From Cordylochernes scorpioides (taxonomy: Eukaryota; Arthropoda; Arachnida; Pseudoscorpiones; Chernetidae), in the NCBI GenBank assembly GCA_030710605.1, contig CP092864.1, forward strand, positions 139,141,160 through 139,205,159: a stretch of 64,000 bases of DNA, given 5' to 3'. Under the pieces are notes generated by a model that saw only the letters and a list, made by a program, of their open reading frames with translations, was not told the origin of the DNA and did no database searches. Made by a program: the position numbers and the translations under genes. Position 1 is the stretch's first letter; the number at the start of each line of letters is the position of its first letter. This document shows positions 1-9,090 of this stretch, piece after piece.

Positions 1-1113
1 AGGTTATATTTTCACGTGAACTTGTTTATAGGTTTGAAATGAGCCAATTTAATTAATAAGAAATATCGATAACAATTTTGAAAATTCATAAACCAGGTGA
101 AAACAAAAGATGAAGAAGGGACTCGGTGACAATACTTATCTGTTGACCATAAAGTCTGAATTCTAGGCTGCTGTGTGTAACAGATGTTCCAGATGGGGAG
201 TTCCGCGGGTTGTCTTTGTTCCAGTTCTACTAACGGCGTTGTTGCGAGGATCTAGTTAGTGACTGGACAAATCTGGGGGTTCAGTGCTTACACCTCTGAG
301 ATAATGATAAAGTCATAATATGTCCTTTCCTTCGGGTCGGTCAGGCGAATGTCGTTATCGTCCATTCCACGGCGGCCATGGGACATTTAACCCTGTGTGC
401 ACGTGGACTGGAACTCAACTTCCTCCTCCGATAGCTTGCTCGCTCCACAGACCCAGGACTAGGTACTGATTACTAGATTGCTGGTTCTGGCGCAAAACTC
501 CGATGGGAGGCCTCGCGTGATGACGTAAGTCCGGCTTTCAGCGTTGTCAGTATCAGCAGGGCTGTATTCAGTCTCTAGTCCGCTCCATTCCACTTTGTTG
601 CCAATAGAGTACTCTACATAGAGTACAGCGAGCTGTCGGAATGGGAAGTTGTGTCAGAGGTGTAAGAGACTGATGGGGTGAGAGAAGACAGACAGCCTCT
701 AACTCCCCTCTGTGTTATGTATCTAGATATCTCAGTGGAGCCCTCACCGTGTCTAGTTAGCATTTAGGTAAATGTCTTTCTTTAAGCCCTCCAAACGTCA
801 CCGAGTCTCTTCTTTATAGATTTGTCTTTTCGAGGCATTTAGAGAGAGAGAGAGAGAGAGAGACTATTTTAATATCAAATAAATCAACAATCTTATCTCA
901 GTATATATCAGGATCTTTCTCCAGTCTCCTTCAGAGAAATAGGATGTTCACCTGTTTGGAGTTAGGAAACCAAACATGTAATATTGGAACTTAACTACTA
1001 ATTTTGGTGTTCTGATTCTTCTCAACTTCTGTTATGTCCAAATTGACTGTTTGGATGCTTGGAAGGTGTCGCCGGTGTGGAAGGTGAATATTCTTGATGC
1101 TGTTAGATTTAAA
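1..1113. other. No gene recognised; contains an (AG)n microsatellite
   Basis: No open frame here resembles a protein family I know, and no tRNA fold is visible. A pure AG dinucleotide tract lies at about 841-862. The stretch has no obvious terminal repeats and may be ordinary intergenic DNA. Confidence 0.5.
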
Positions 1114-1208
1114 CTAGCCGAATGACCCGAGCAATGCCCGTGTTTTACCCGACTGTAGAAGTTACAACGGTGATCCTTAGGTCGCTGGTTCAAATCCGGC
1201 TCGAGGGA
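1114..1208 (+). pseudogene. Helitron 3' tip fused to the 3' part of tRNA-Tyr
   Basis: The first ~37 bases (CTAG at 1114-1117, then the GC-rich hairpin) match the reverse complement of the Helitron 3' ends found elsewhere in the window. At about 1151 the sequence switches to the anticodon loop, intron and 3' half of a tRNA-Tyr, nearly identical to the intact gene at 1319-1405. The 5' half (acceptor strand, D arm) is missing, so it cannot fold as a tRNA. The intron is retained, which points to a DNA-level copy rather than retrotransposition of mature tRNA. The sequence just after it (about 1207-1240) recurs after the intact gene at about 1463-1495, so a segment was duplicated and one copy overwritten. 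Confidence 0.75.
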
Positions 1209-1318
1209 GCATCCGTGACAGAGGCGGCCGATGACGGTCGTGACTATATATATATACATTTTGTGTAGAAATAGGATTAGTTGACTTTATAAGGTAAACT
1301 TATTCATACAGTTTGTAT

Positions 1319-1405
1319 CCCTCGATAGCTCAGTTGGCAGAGCGGAGGACTGTAGATGTTACAACGGTGATCCTTAGGTCGCTGGTTCAAATCCGGCTCG
1401 AGGGA
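1319..1405 (+). tRNA. tRNA-Tyr (GTA) with a ~14-nt intron
   Basis: The 7-bp acceptor stem pairs 1319-1325 with 1398-1404, with A1405 as discriminator. The D stem is 1328-1331/1340-1343 and the anticodon stem 1345-1349 pairs with 1371-1375. The anticodon GTA is at 1352-1354. About 14 nt (1356-1369) are inserted one base after the anticodon, the canonical intron site of eukaryotic tRNA-Tyr. The T arm reads GGTTCAAATCC, a good B box. A T-rich run at 1407-1425 supplies a Pol III terminator. All stems are intact, so this is probably a working gene. Its 3' end plus CCA is exactly complementary to the primer site of the BEL element at 35956-35973. Confidence 0.95.
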
Positions 1406-1425
1406 GTTTTTATTTTTTATTTTTA

Positions 1426-1510
1426 TTGGCTGCCGGCGAGCACGTGACCTCCCTGTGCGCGCGCATCCGTGACAGAGGCGGCCGATGACGGTCTCGTGAC
1501 TATATATAGG
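1426..1510 (+). repeat. Repeat segment shared with 1207-1256 and with Helitron ends at 13.3 and 27.8 kb
   Basis: The sequence around 1427-1460 (attggctgccggcgagcacg) recurs as hairpin arms at 13336-13450 and in degraded form near 27800. The part after it (1463-1506) duplicates 1207-1250. It looks like the 5'-side sequence of a Helitron-type element, ending in a TATATA stretch. Confidence 0.5.
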
Positions 1511-1831
1511 GATCTTTATATGTAAGAGGTTTCTAGATGTAAGATGTTGCTAAATGTAAAGATATTGTTAGTTGTAAAGATGTGTGTGATGGTAGAAGTA
1601 AAGATGTTGTTAACGTTTTCTTAACTCTCTCCACTCAACAATCATATTAAGGTATCAAGCCTGTAGAGCTTGACATCCATAATAACTGTGTGAAGTAGAA
1701 TAAATACTAAAAAAAAAAATTCTGTATTAAACAATTATTAGACCAGTTCTTACGTATGGTTCAGAAATATAGTACAAATTTTAAATAATCGATGCAAAGA
1801 AAAACTAAATTCTACTCAATATCAAATTCTT

Positions 1832-2383
1832 CTTTGGGTGAGCAGAGCCTACAAAACTACATCTTCCAACTGTGTCCCTAGTCTTGCGAACATTCCCCTT
1901 TTCACAGATTATATTGAATCTAAAATAATTAAATATGATTTGGCTCATCTTTCGATAGAGGATCAAAATACTTATAGACCACATTCTCCAAGTATAATTA
2001 GATCATTTTAAAGTGCAAAAATGGATGAATTACTTCTAAAAACAAATGAAACATCCCAACGCTTTGTTCCGTTTGAAATTCCAACATTTTTCCGCTCCAA
2101 TTTTTATAATACCCAGTTTATAACGAACCATGGAAATTTTAAGGGATTTTTATCGAAAATTGGCGCGGTTGAAGACTCTAGCTGTCATTGTGGCAACGAA
2201 TTCCAGGACTCGAGACACCTACTGCTGGAATGCCCACTCTACTTCACCGCTAGACAACAGACAATAAATAATGTTGTAGATCTATATCAATTTGTAAATA
2301 GCAGAGAGAATTATCATAGTTTTAACTATTTTTGTAAATATATTTGTGATTATCTTTCAAACCTGAAAGGTTCAGGTTCCTAA
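1832..2383 (+). pseudogene. 3' end of a Jockey/R1-type LINE (post-RT region and C-terminal zinc finger)
   Basis: Frame 2 reads LWVSRAYKTTSSN at 1832, the region that follows reverse transcriptase in RNase-H-type and Jockey-type non-LTR elements. A TAA at 2009-2011 interrupts the frame, and a 120-codon segment follows at 2021-2383. That segment has the pattern F..NF..TQFITNHG.FKGFL followed by CHCG...DSRHLLLECP, the CCHC-type finger near the C terminus of these LINEs. There is no RT or endonuclease upstream, so this is a 5'-truncated, inactivated copy. About 100 bp downstream is AT-rich tail. Confidence 0.7.
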
Positions 2384-2919
2384 TATATATTATTGCTTCT
2401 CTTTTTATTTTTGATTACTTTTTCTTGTATAATATGCTTATAACTGTTTCTGTTAAAAAAATGTAAATCAACGCAATTATCCCTAGCCGGGATATCGCGT
2501 TTTGTGTGTTGAAATAAAAGTAAAACAATAAAAGTAAGTAGAATGTGTCTACCTTTGTCATCAAGACTGGAAGCACTACTCAATAACAGGCTGACTTAGC
2601 TTCAATATGAAATGGCCACTTCTGACATGAGGAACAGACGCAATGTGCAGCCGCTCCTAACATAGAGTACAAACGCTGCTCATCCTGTATCCCTTGATCA
2701 GGAGTCCCCACAGGTTACTATCAGCCGGGCCAGCTAAGCCCAGATTTTTTAGCAAGCTTGTTACTGCTCCCCCTTCTCCTTTTTCATCCGGGCTTGGGAC
2801 CGGCCGACAAAGGCAGAGTTTGTTGTTAATGTAAAGGTGTGTCATCAAAAAAAGGTGTTTAGCCAAATACCTTGGATAATTTAAAAAAATCATCAATTAA
2901 TTGATATTTATTCCAAAAG
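2384..2919. other. No gene recognised
   Basis: AT-rich sequence after the LINE fragment. Short open frames on the minus strand lack recognisable domains. Confidence 0.4.
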
Positions 2920-3380
2920 ATGACATAAGTCATTAGCAATCTTTTAAATGCACGATCAAAATATACCTTTTTTCGTCATTTATCCACTGATCCCAGTAAA
3001 TTCATTTTTACATGAGTTTTTTTTTTGTATTTACAAACGTTCTCAAAATAATTTGCACTTTGTGTATTATCTTTTATTGAAGCTATTTCTTGCAATTTAA
3101 TTTTAAAAGTTGAACGATCATTATAAATAGAAGACAATACGTTGTGAGGGAAGAGTTCCTTTTAAATCACGACAAGGGTTTGGGAGTAACAACCCTTCAA
3201 CAGGTATAATTACGGTGCTAAAACTTGGAAACTAAAAATCTCTATATAAATATACAAAGAAGTAGTTTTTCTTATTATTCCTAGTACAAGTGGTACAGGC
3301 CATGGTAATCATGTTGGCTAGAAGTTGGCGACTGTTTTACTGTAAGTGCACCACATGTACAAAGAAGTAGTAAATATGAG
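2920..3380 (-). repeat. Dispersed repeat also present at 5760-6120 and, inverted, at 6480-6745
   Basis: The block running from the TTTTGTATTTACAA region through CTAGTACAAGTGGTACAGGCC and GTAAGTGCACCACATGT recurs as a direct copy at 5760-6120 and as an inverted copy at 6480-6745. In the inverted copy it leads directly into a Penelope-like GIY-YIG segment, so these are probably pieces of one Penelope-like element. The last ~80 bp also recur alone near 10.62 kb and 62.62 kb, which suggests that this tip spreads independently. Confidence 0.6.
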
Positions 3381-3996
3381 AAATGTATATGCAAATACAA
3401 ATTTATTTATATAACATAATACAATAAAAACATAAAACTATGAATTAATAGTTAATACTAATGTGCTATTGAGAAACTGTGTGATTGAAGGAAGGATACA
3501 AATCATATCAATATCAAAGACACCAAATAAATATTGATGGCTGGGTAAGGGTATGATTGATGTTGGAAACACTAGAATTATTTAGGTAGGAGATTCCGGA
3601 ATTATCATATATGGACGCTCGACTAAATACAAATATGAACCGATGACAATGTAGGGCAGTTACTATGCCAAAAGGCAGCTCAACTAACTTAAAGAGACAT
3701 CAAATTCTCCAAGTGCACCCCCCAGTATCGAAGTAAGGCTAACTTCCAGAGATAGTGTTTGGAGAGCGAGCTGAATTCTAAGCCTGGGATTAGAGAAACG
3801 AAACAAGAAGTTTTAAACTTCCAGCAAGTCAGTGAGCTGGAAATTCTTCTAAATCAAACTTTGATTCAGCCTGATACTTTTTCTTCTGTTCTTTAGGACT
3901 TACCAGGGGACAGCTCTTCCACTAGTAATCTATTCTTGATCTCTCTTAATTAACTAGAATAGATTTCCATTAATATAAGTCATCTTTATAAAACAA
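3381..3996. other. No gene recognised
   Basis: AT-rich and without a protein-like frame. Nothing in it recurs clearly elsewhere in the window. Confidence 0.4.
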
Positions 3997-4481
3997 CTAG
4001 ACGAATGACCCGGGCAACGCCCGGGTTTACCCGATTAAATGTTTTATTCAAACACTATTCGTTACAATTATAAATTGGCGCCGTGGATGTCACTCTTGTG
4101 AAACGTCCCGCTCCAAACTTTACAGTCAGATTAGTTACGATATAAATCTTCAAATCGAGCGAGCGTCTATAAATATTTCGATTTAGATCAAGTATTCTAA
4201 TTATTAAGCGAACTATTATTAATAAAATTTTGAGAAGATTTCGATTTTAAACGTATTTATAACCTTGATAGAGGGCGCTGTTCGTGAGCTAAGTAGAATA
4301 ATTTGAATATATAGTTTTAATATTTAATTTATATATAATTTAAAATAGCCTATCGTTTTCCTCGTATTTTTTTACCTATGTATGGAAATTTTGGTTTGAA
4401 TTAGTGAACTACTGCGAATTTGTATACCGGACATACAAACCAACAAACAAACAAACAAACATTCATTTTTATATATATAGA
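3997..4481 (-). mobile_element. Non-autonomous Helitron
   Basis: Read on the minus strand it begins with TCTATATATATAAAAATG and ends with a GC-rich hairpin (CCCGGGCGTTGCCCGGG) about 10 nt before a terminal CTAG. These are the diagnostic Helitron features: 5' TC, a 3' subterminal hairpin and a CTRR end. There are no terminal inverted repeats and no target duplication. About 485 bp long, with no Rep-helicase coding. The same family recurs at 11.8, 18.66, 26.6 and 27.3 kb. A short (ACAA)n tract lies near the 5' end. Confidence 0.8.
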
Positions 4482-4522
4482 AGATATATTATAAATGAGT
4501 TTTAAAAATTGTTAAAAAAAAA

Positions 4523-4593
4523 TGCATCGGCCGGGAATCGAACCCGGGCCGCCCGCGTGGCAGGCGAGCATTCTACCACTGAGCCACCGATGC
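4523..4593 (-). tRNA. tRNA-Gly (GCC)
   Basis: On the minus strand this is a 71-nt cloverleaf. The acceptor begins GCATCGG and pairs with CCGATGC, with discriminator A at 4523. The D arm contains TGGCTCAGTGG (A box), the anticodon GCC lies at plus 4559-4561, and the T arm carries GGTTCGATTCC, a perfect B box. A run of nine T on the minus strand follows (plus 4514-4522), a strong Pol III terminator. There is no intron. All stems match animal tRNA-Gly(GCC), so it is very probably functional. Confidence 0.96.
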
Positions 4594-4599
4594 GTATAC

Positions 4600-4825
4600 A
4601 AAATGGCCATATTTGGGTATTCATTCCATTCCGGATTATTCCGCGTAAAAAAAGTTCTTCAAATGAAAAAAAGAAATAGCCAAAAATACTAAGCAAATTG
4701 TATCCAAAAATTTTCCTCAGGTTTATAAAAAGCGACATGCAAAATTTGGTACCAATTGGTTCAGTAGTTTTTGAGTTTATCGCGAAACAGACAGACAGAC
4801 AGGAATTGACTTTTATATATATAGA
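4600..4825 (-). mobile_element. Helitron-type 5' end fragment
   Basis: On the minus strand it starts TCTATATATATAAAAGTC and continues through (CTGT)n into a conserved stretch reading as revcomp of ggttcagtagtttttgagtt. This layout (TC, TATATA, tetranucleotide repeat, conserved core) matches the other Helitron 5' ends in the window. No matching 3' hairpin is visible, so it is a truncated copy abutting the tRNA-Gly gene. Confidence 0.5.
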
Positions 4826-4850
4826 GATATAATGCGGCTTTTGATTTTGG

Positions 4851-5528
4851 AACGACACGTTTGACATGTTTTACCGCAAATGTTTCTTTTGAACGAAAAA
4901 TCGTAATTTATTTTAAGGAGAAATAACGACTATTTCTATCCTTAGGGATGAAGTATGAAAATTCTTCTTAAAATAAATTAAGATTTTTCGTTCAAAAGAA
5001 ACATTTGCGGTTATTTATTTATGCTTATGAGGTGATACAGCAACGTCTTTACAATAAGAGAGGAGACAAAATGAATCAAATCTAGAAAAAAGAAGTGAGG
5101 ACTTCTCGGTCATTAAAGTCTGAGAGGCAAGGCCTTCAGCCAGTTCAGGGCTTCCGGGGTGACAGAGTGGAGATTGGAGATTCCTCATTGAATTTGTACA
5201 GCGGGCAGTCATCTAGTATATGGGGACATTGATTGTGGGACGTTGCAGGCACAATTGGATCTTTGGTGTAGCCCCATAATTTCCATCAGCTCTTGCACAC
5301 CTTCCCTGTCCTGTCCTAAAGCGGTTTAGAAGCACCCATTCTCGTCGAGGGAGGGAAAAACCTGGGATCTTGACACTTGGCTTGTGGATGAGGTTCTTGT
5401 TTGGGATATCGGAGCTGATCCAGGAATTTGTCCATGCTTCTGAGATATTAAAATTTTGGGAGAGAAGTTGGTTCCCTCTGGACCATATCGGATACATTTG
5501 CGGGTAAAACTTGTCAAACGTGTCGTTC
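4851..5528. mobile_element. TIR element with a second palindrome at its left end
   Basis: Outer inverted ends are AACGACACGTTTGACATG at 4851 and its near-exact reverse complement ending at 5528. Inside the left end, 4873-5012 is a second, almost perfect ~50-bp-arm inverted repeat (GCAAATGTTTCTTTTGAACG and its complement). The interior 5013-5500 has no recognisable protein. This looks like a non-autonomous DNA transposon (MITE) carrying a foldback. No clear target duplication was seen, so the superfamily is open. Confidence 0.55.
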
Positions 5529-5639
5529 TAAAAACAGTTATCTTTATCGTGAAGATAAAGTTGTACTAAATTCGAAAAATCGCGTGGAGATGCCCATGCA
5601 ACCTCAAAACAATTTTAACGCCTTGCCAAATGTTTTATT

Positions 5640-5710
5640 TTTATTTATTTCTCCTGACGAAGGCAAAATATTTTTTGTTGAAACGTTGAAAAAATAAAAC
5701 TCTAACTGGC
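5640..5710 (+). other. Penelope-like 3' region with a degraded hammerhead-like core
   Basis: CTCCTGACGAAGGC followed about 20 nt later by TTGAAACGTTG and an AATAAAA signal. CTGANGA and GAAAC are the hammerhead core boxes that many Penelope-like elements carry in their terminal repeats. Here the intervening stem II is poor, so cleavage activity is unlikely. GIY-YIG coding remnants of the same kind of element lie about 1 kb downstream. Confidence 0.4.
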
Positions 5711-5759
5711 CGAAGTGTAATATTTTTCACAGAACATTTATCCTTTAATTATTATATAT

Positions 5760-6120
5760 AGATGGGAATTTTGAAGGGATGAAAGTGACCTATATAGCAA
5801 AGGTTTTTCTTCATTTTTACACGATATTTTTTGTATTTACAACGTTCTTAAAAGAATATTTGTAATGTGTGTTATATCTTTTATTGAAGCTACTTCTTAC
5901 ACAATTTAATATTTTAAACGTTGAAACATTTTATAAATAGAAGACAAATACGTTGTGAGGGAAGAGTTTCTTTTATATCAAGACAAAGTTTTGGGTGTAA
6001 AAACCTCTTCAACAGGTATAATTAGGATATTAAAACATGGACACTAAATAAATCCCTAGATTCATATACAAAGAAATAGTTTTTTTATTATCCCTAGTAC
6101 AAGTGGTAAAGGCCCTGCAA
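5760..6120 (-). repeat. Second copy of the Penelope-associated repeat
   Basis: Direct copy of the block at 2920-3320, with the same ATAAATAGAAGACAA..ACGTTGTGAGGG segment and the CTAGTACAAGTGGTA segment. Copies differ by many substitutions and small indels, so it is old. Confidence 0.6.
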
Positions 6121-6376
6121 TCTAAAATGTTCATGTGAACGGTCAGAATATGCTTTTTAATTTTAAGATAATATATAGTATGAGTGAGATTATACATTTC
6201 CAATGTTCCGATGTTATTTACTGTTAACACAGTTACAGATAGTCCTGAGTTTTGAATGGTATTTTTCTGTTATCCAGGATAATTGTAGGGTTTCTTGTGT
6301 AAAACATATACGATATCTTTGGACATTGTCTTCTTGAGAGAATTTTACATCAATACAACAAGTATAAACTATTATT

Positions 6377-6800
6377 TTGGAAGAAATACAACTAAATCAA
6401 CCAAATATTCTCAAAAATCCAATCACGAAAACCATCTATAAATCAAAATCCCTAACACAAGAAAAAACGCAATATATACTTCTTTGTACATGTGGTGCAC
6501 TTACAGTAAAACAGTCGCAACTTCTAGCCAACATGATTACCATGGCCTGTACCACTTGTACTAGGAATAATAAGAAAAACTACTTCTTTGTATGTTTATA
6601 TAGAGATTTATTTAGTTTCCAAGTATCAGTAACCGTAATTATACCTGTTGAAAAGCTGTTACTCCCAAAAACTTGTCGTGATTTAAAAGGAACTCTTCCC
6701 TCACAACATATTGTCTTCATGTATGGATTGCCAATCTATTAATGTTGGTGAAACCATCAGGAAAATAGAAACCAGAATAAAAGAACACATATACAATATA
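6377..6800 (+). pseudogene. Penelope-like element fragment, start of GIY-YIG endonuclease
   Basis: At about 6718-6800 one frame reads CMDCQSINVGETIRKIETR followed by IKEH and IYNIK. This matches the C-terminal GIY-YIG-type endonuclease of Penelope-like retroelements, where a CxxC pair precedes a YVGET..RI.EH motif. The upstream 6480-6715 is the inverted copy of the repeat at 2920-3380. The domain is cut at 6800 by insertion of a foldback element and resumes at about 7583. No reverse transcriptase domain is present, and frames are broken. Confidence 0.6.
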
Positions 6801-7568
6801 AAATAAAAGGATTTAAAGCGCGAATGTTTCTTTTATACATAAAACGAACTTCTATTGTCCCTTATTGCGATGAAAAAATATATTGGGAGGGCTTGGCTCA
6901 TCAGTGGTGAACCCTCCAGCGGTTTTCGCCAATTTAATCCACCAGACCGCTTCCATCCTTCAGTGTAGCATATAAAAGCAGATGATCCAATACAGTATTA
7001 GAGCTCTGAGAAGCGGTCTGGTGGATTAAATTGGCGAAACCGCTGGGAGGGTTCACCACTGATGAGCCAAGCCCTCCCAATATATTTTTTTCATCGTAGT
7101 AAGGACAGTAGAAGTTCGTTTTATGTATAAAAGAAACATTCGCGCTTTTAAATCCTTTTATTTTATATATATAGATGGCGCGTTATTGCTTTGTGTTAAT
7201 TATTCCTAACTGGCCTTGCCTTTATAGTTTGCTGAAGAGCATTGCTCGAAGCAAATATTTGAATGTAATTCTACTGTCCTATAAGCTTATGTTCATAGTT
7301 TACTTGAAAACCATTTCTAAGATTACATCCTTCAGTGTAGCATATAAAAGCAGAATGATCCAATACAGTATTAGAGCTCTGAGAAACGGTCTGGTGGATT
7401 AAATTGGCGAAACCGCTGGGAGGGTTCACCACTGATGAGCCAAGCCCTCCCAATATATTTTTCATCGCAGTAAGGGACAGTAGAAGTTGTTTTATGTATA
7501 AAAGAAACATTCGCGCTTTTAAATCCTTTTATTTTTTATGTATAGATGGCGCGTTATGTTTTGTGTTA
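6801..7568. mobile_element. Foldback retroelement carrying hammerhead core sequence in permuted order
   Basis: Inserted in the Penelope fragment with a 14-bp target duplication (acatatacaatata at 6787-6800 and 7569-7582). Left arm 6811-6960 is the reverse complement of 7010-7170, and a further direct copy of the right arm fills 7331-7560. The right terminus reads ATAGATGGCGCGTTAT..GTGTTA, and the mirror image of it is the left terminus of the copy at 16091. The arm contains CTGATGA, GAAA and GGTC boxes with matching stems (see findings). One fixed terminus and a long target duplication argue for retroposition rather than a cut-and-paste transposase. There is no coding capacity. Confidence 0.65.
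7012..7070 (+). ncRNA. Hammerhead-like core with strands in reverse order (copy 1)
   Basis: Three blocks occur in this order. AGCGGT-C-TGGTGG (7012-7024) would be the 3' strand of stem III, the cleavage base C17 and the 3' strand of stem I. TTGGC-GAAA-CCGCT (7031-7044) would be the 3' strand of stem II, the GAAA box and the 5' strand of stem III. TTCACCA-CTGATGA-GCCAA (7052-7070) would be the 5' strand of stem I, the core box and the 5' strand of stem II. All conserved core bases are present. The helices are 6, 5 and at least 5 bp with no mismatch. In known hammerheads the blocks run in the opposite sequence, so activity is unproven. A weaker copy is at 7384-7440, and an inverted copy at about 6890-6955. 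Confidence 0.45.
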
Positions 7569-7582
7569 ACATATACAATATA

Positions 7583-7782
7583 TAAAAAAAAGAAACCAAG
7601 ATCACTAATATACCAGCATATCACGAATACAGGCCATATATTCAATCTAGAAAACCCTAGTTGCCACTACTGTAATATACCATCCAAGTCAGAATCCTCA
7701 AATCTCTCATATCCAACAATAAGAACAGTATCAAACAGGAGAATAGACATCCCAGAACAATTCTGTCATACTCAAGATTAAA
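7583..7782 (+). pseudogene. Penelope-like element fragment, end of GIY-YIG endonuclease
   Basis: Reads IYQHITNTGHIFNLENPSCH after the insertion, the C-terminal half of the Penelope GIY-YIG domain (the H...TGH.F motif), and ends at a stop near 7781. It continues the domain begun at 6718-6800 across the 768-bp foldback insertion. The reading frame continues to SYPTIRTVSNRRIDIPEQ, as expected for the protein's tail. Confidence 0.6.
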
Positions 7783-7926
7783 CAGCCATCATTTAGTAAA
7801 TCCCACCCCTCCGTGCTCACTCCACGATGTAACTTCACCCGTTGAAGAGCGAGAGCTCAAAAGCTTGCGGTATTTTTGTAATAAAGTAACTTATTGCGTA
7901 AGGTTTTTTAGATATTTTATAATTTA

Positions 7927-8356
7927 CTAGCGGATGTACCCGGCTTCGCCCGGGTTTTATTCGAGTAAAGGTTTGTCTAACGAATCTTTCGATAAAGTGA
8001 ACATTTTTTCCCGGTCCCTTGAAAAATACTCGATAAGTTGAATAAAAAATCAATATTAATTGGTTCCCTCGGTAATTGAAGTTAAAGGAATAGTATCTTG
8101 CCTTGGAATTGTATCATTATTCTTGTCTCAAATAAATTGCCGTGTCATCCTGAATTTTATCTTTCCTAATTTTCTACCTTAAAAAATCATCGTATCATCA
8201 TGATAATATTTAGAGAAGATTGTTGAATTATAACAGATAAATTAGAATATTTATAAACAATACTTAAAATTATACCGCATAAGTTTCTTTTCTATGAAAA
8301 AATCAATATTTAATTTTAAAGAGAAATATTTCCATCTATATATATATATATATAGA
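7927..8356 (-). mobile_element. Non-autonomous Helitron, second family
   Basis: Reading plus, it starts CTAGCGGATGTACCCGGCTTCGCCCGGG, the reverse complement of a Helitron 3' hairpin plus CTAG, and ends in a TATATATATAGA stretch, the reverse complement of a 5' TC end. The interior contains the CCCGGTCCCTTGAAAAATACTCG block shared with the Tigger-like MITE at 14647-15115. It has no coding region. Related copies are at 10.94, 41.1, 42.5 and 50.05 kb. Confidence 0.75.
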
Positions 8357-8741
8357 TTTAATTCCCCGACGATTCAGTGACTTACTGTCACTTTCCTCAG
8401 GGGAACAGTATGGACTAGTGCTAAGCACTTTAATCACGTCCTGTTTTGATTGCTGAGTTGAACCAGTCACCAGGAAGTTCCATGTTTGAGGTTGAGTCTG
8501 GAATTCTGGCCATAGATATAGAGTTGAGGTGGATCATATGTTTTAAAAAATGCACTTCTCTCTGTTCGATAAATGCCTAGACAAATATATATCCTCCTGC
8601 ACTTTTTTACGAAAGTGAATTGACAAGTATATATTAGGAGTAAACCAAAATTAGAAGCAATCTATTGACCGTCGCCCGCAAACTAGCGACCTTGAGTTGG
8701 TAACAAAGCCACAACACCAGCTTGGTGAACTGAGAAGCGTC

Positions 8742-8788
8742 ACCTAAAGACCATGGTTTCGGGCTAATGGCCCTCGTCAGCCTAGGGC
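8742..8788 (-). ncRNA. Type I hammerhead ribozyme motif
   Basis: On the minus strand: CCTAGG, core CTGACGA (plus 8774-8780), stem II GGGC/GCCC with a 5-nt loop, GAAA (plus 8757-8760), stem III CC-AT-GG, then GGTC with predicted cleavage between plus 8749 and 8748. Stem I pairs CCTAGG with TTTAGG (two wobbles). Every conserved core base is present. Stem III has only a 2-nt loop and is palindromic, as in animal hammerheads thought to act as dimers. This is the best-preserved ordinary ribozyme in the window. Confidence 0.7.
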
Positions 8789-9036
8789 GGACTTTATTCC
8801 ATGAGATCCACACGGGATCTAATGGAATCTTCACAATCTGCCAAAGAGGTGTTTAGCTGGCAAAGTGTAGCCACCAAGTGAGGCCAAAATATAGATGGAA
8901 ATTTTGCCGGTAGGAACTTGATCAATAAAAGCTAGGGCGCCTCTCCCGTCAAATTAGACGTCCAAACTAGACGCCATCTATTGACCGTCGCCACAATTCC
9001 TTTAGATCCCGTGTGGATCTCATGAAATTAAAGCCT

Positions 9037-9090
9037 GCCCTAGACTGACGAGGGAAATTAACCCCGAAACCCGTGGCTCTAGATGGACGC
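9037..9090 (+). ncRNA. Type I hammerhead ribozyme motif, mutated cleavage site
   Basis: Contains CTAGA, core CTGACGA (9045-9051), stem II GGG/CCC with a longer loop, GAAA (9066-9069), then CCCGTGG. Where the sister copy has GGTC, this copy has GGCTC, which disrupts the U16.1-C17 cleavage position. Stem I TCTAG pairs perfectly with CTAGA. It is probably inactive or weak. Confidence 0.55.

Noticed and set aside
5660..5692. Active hammerhead at the Penelope 3' end
   Set aside because: CTGACGA and GAAAC are present but stem II is mismatched and no clear stem III/GTC site follows.
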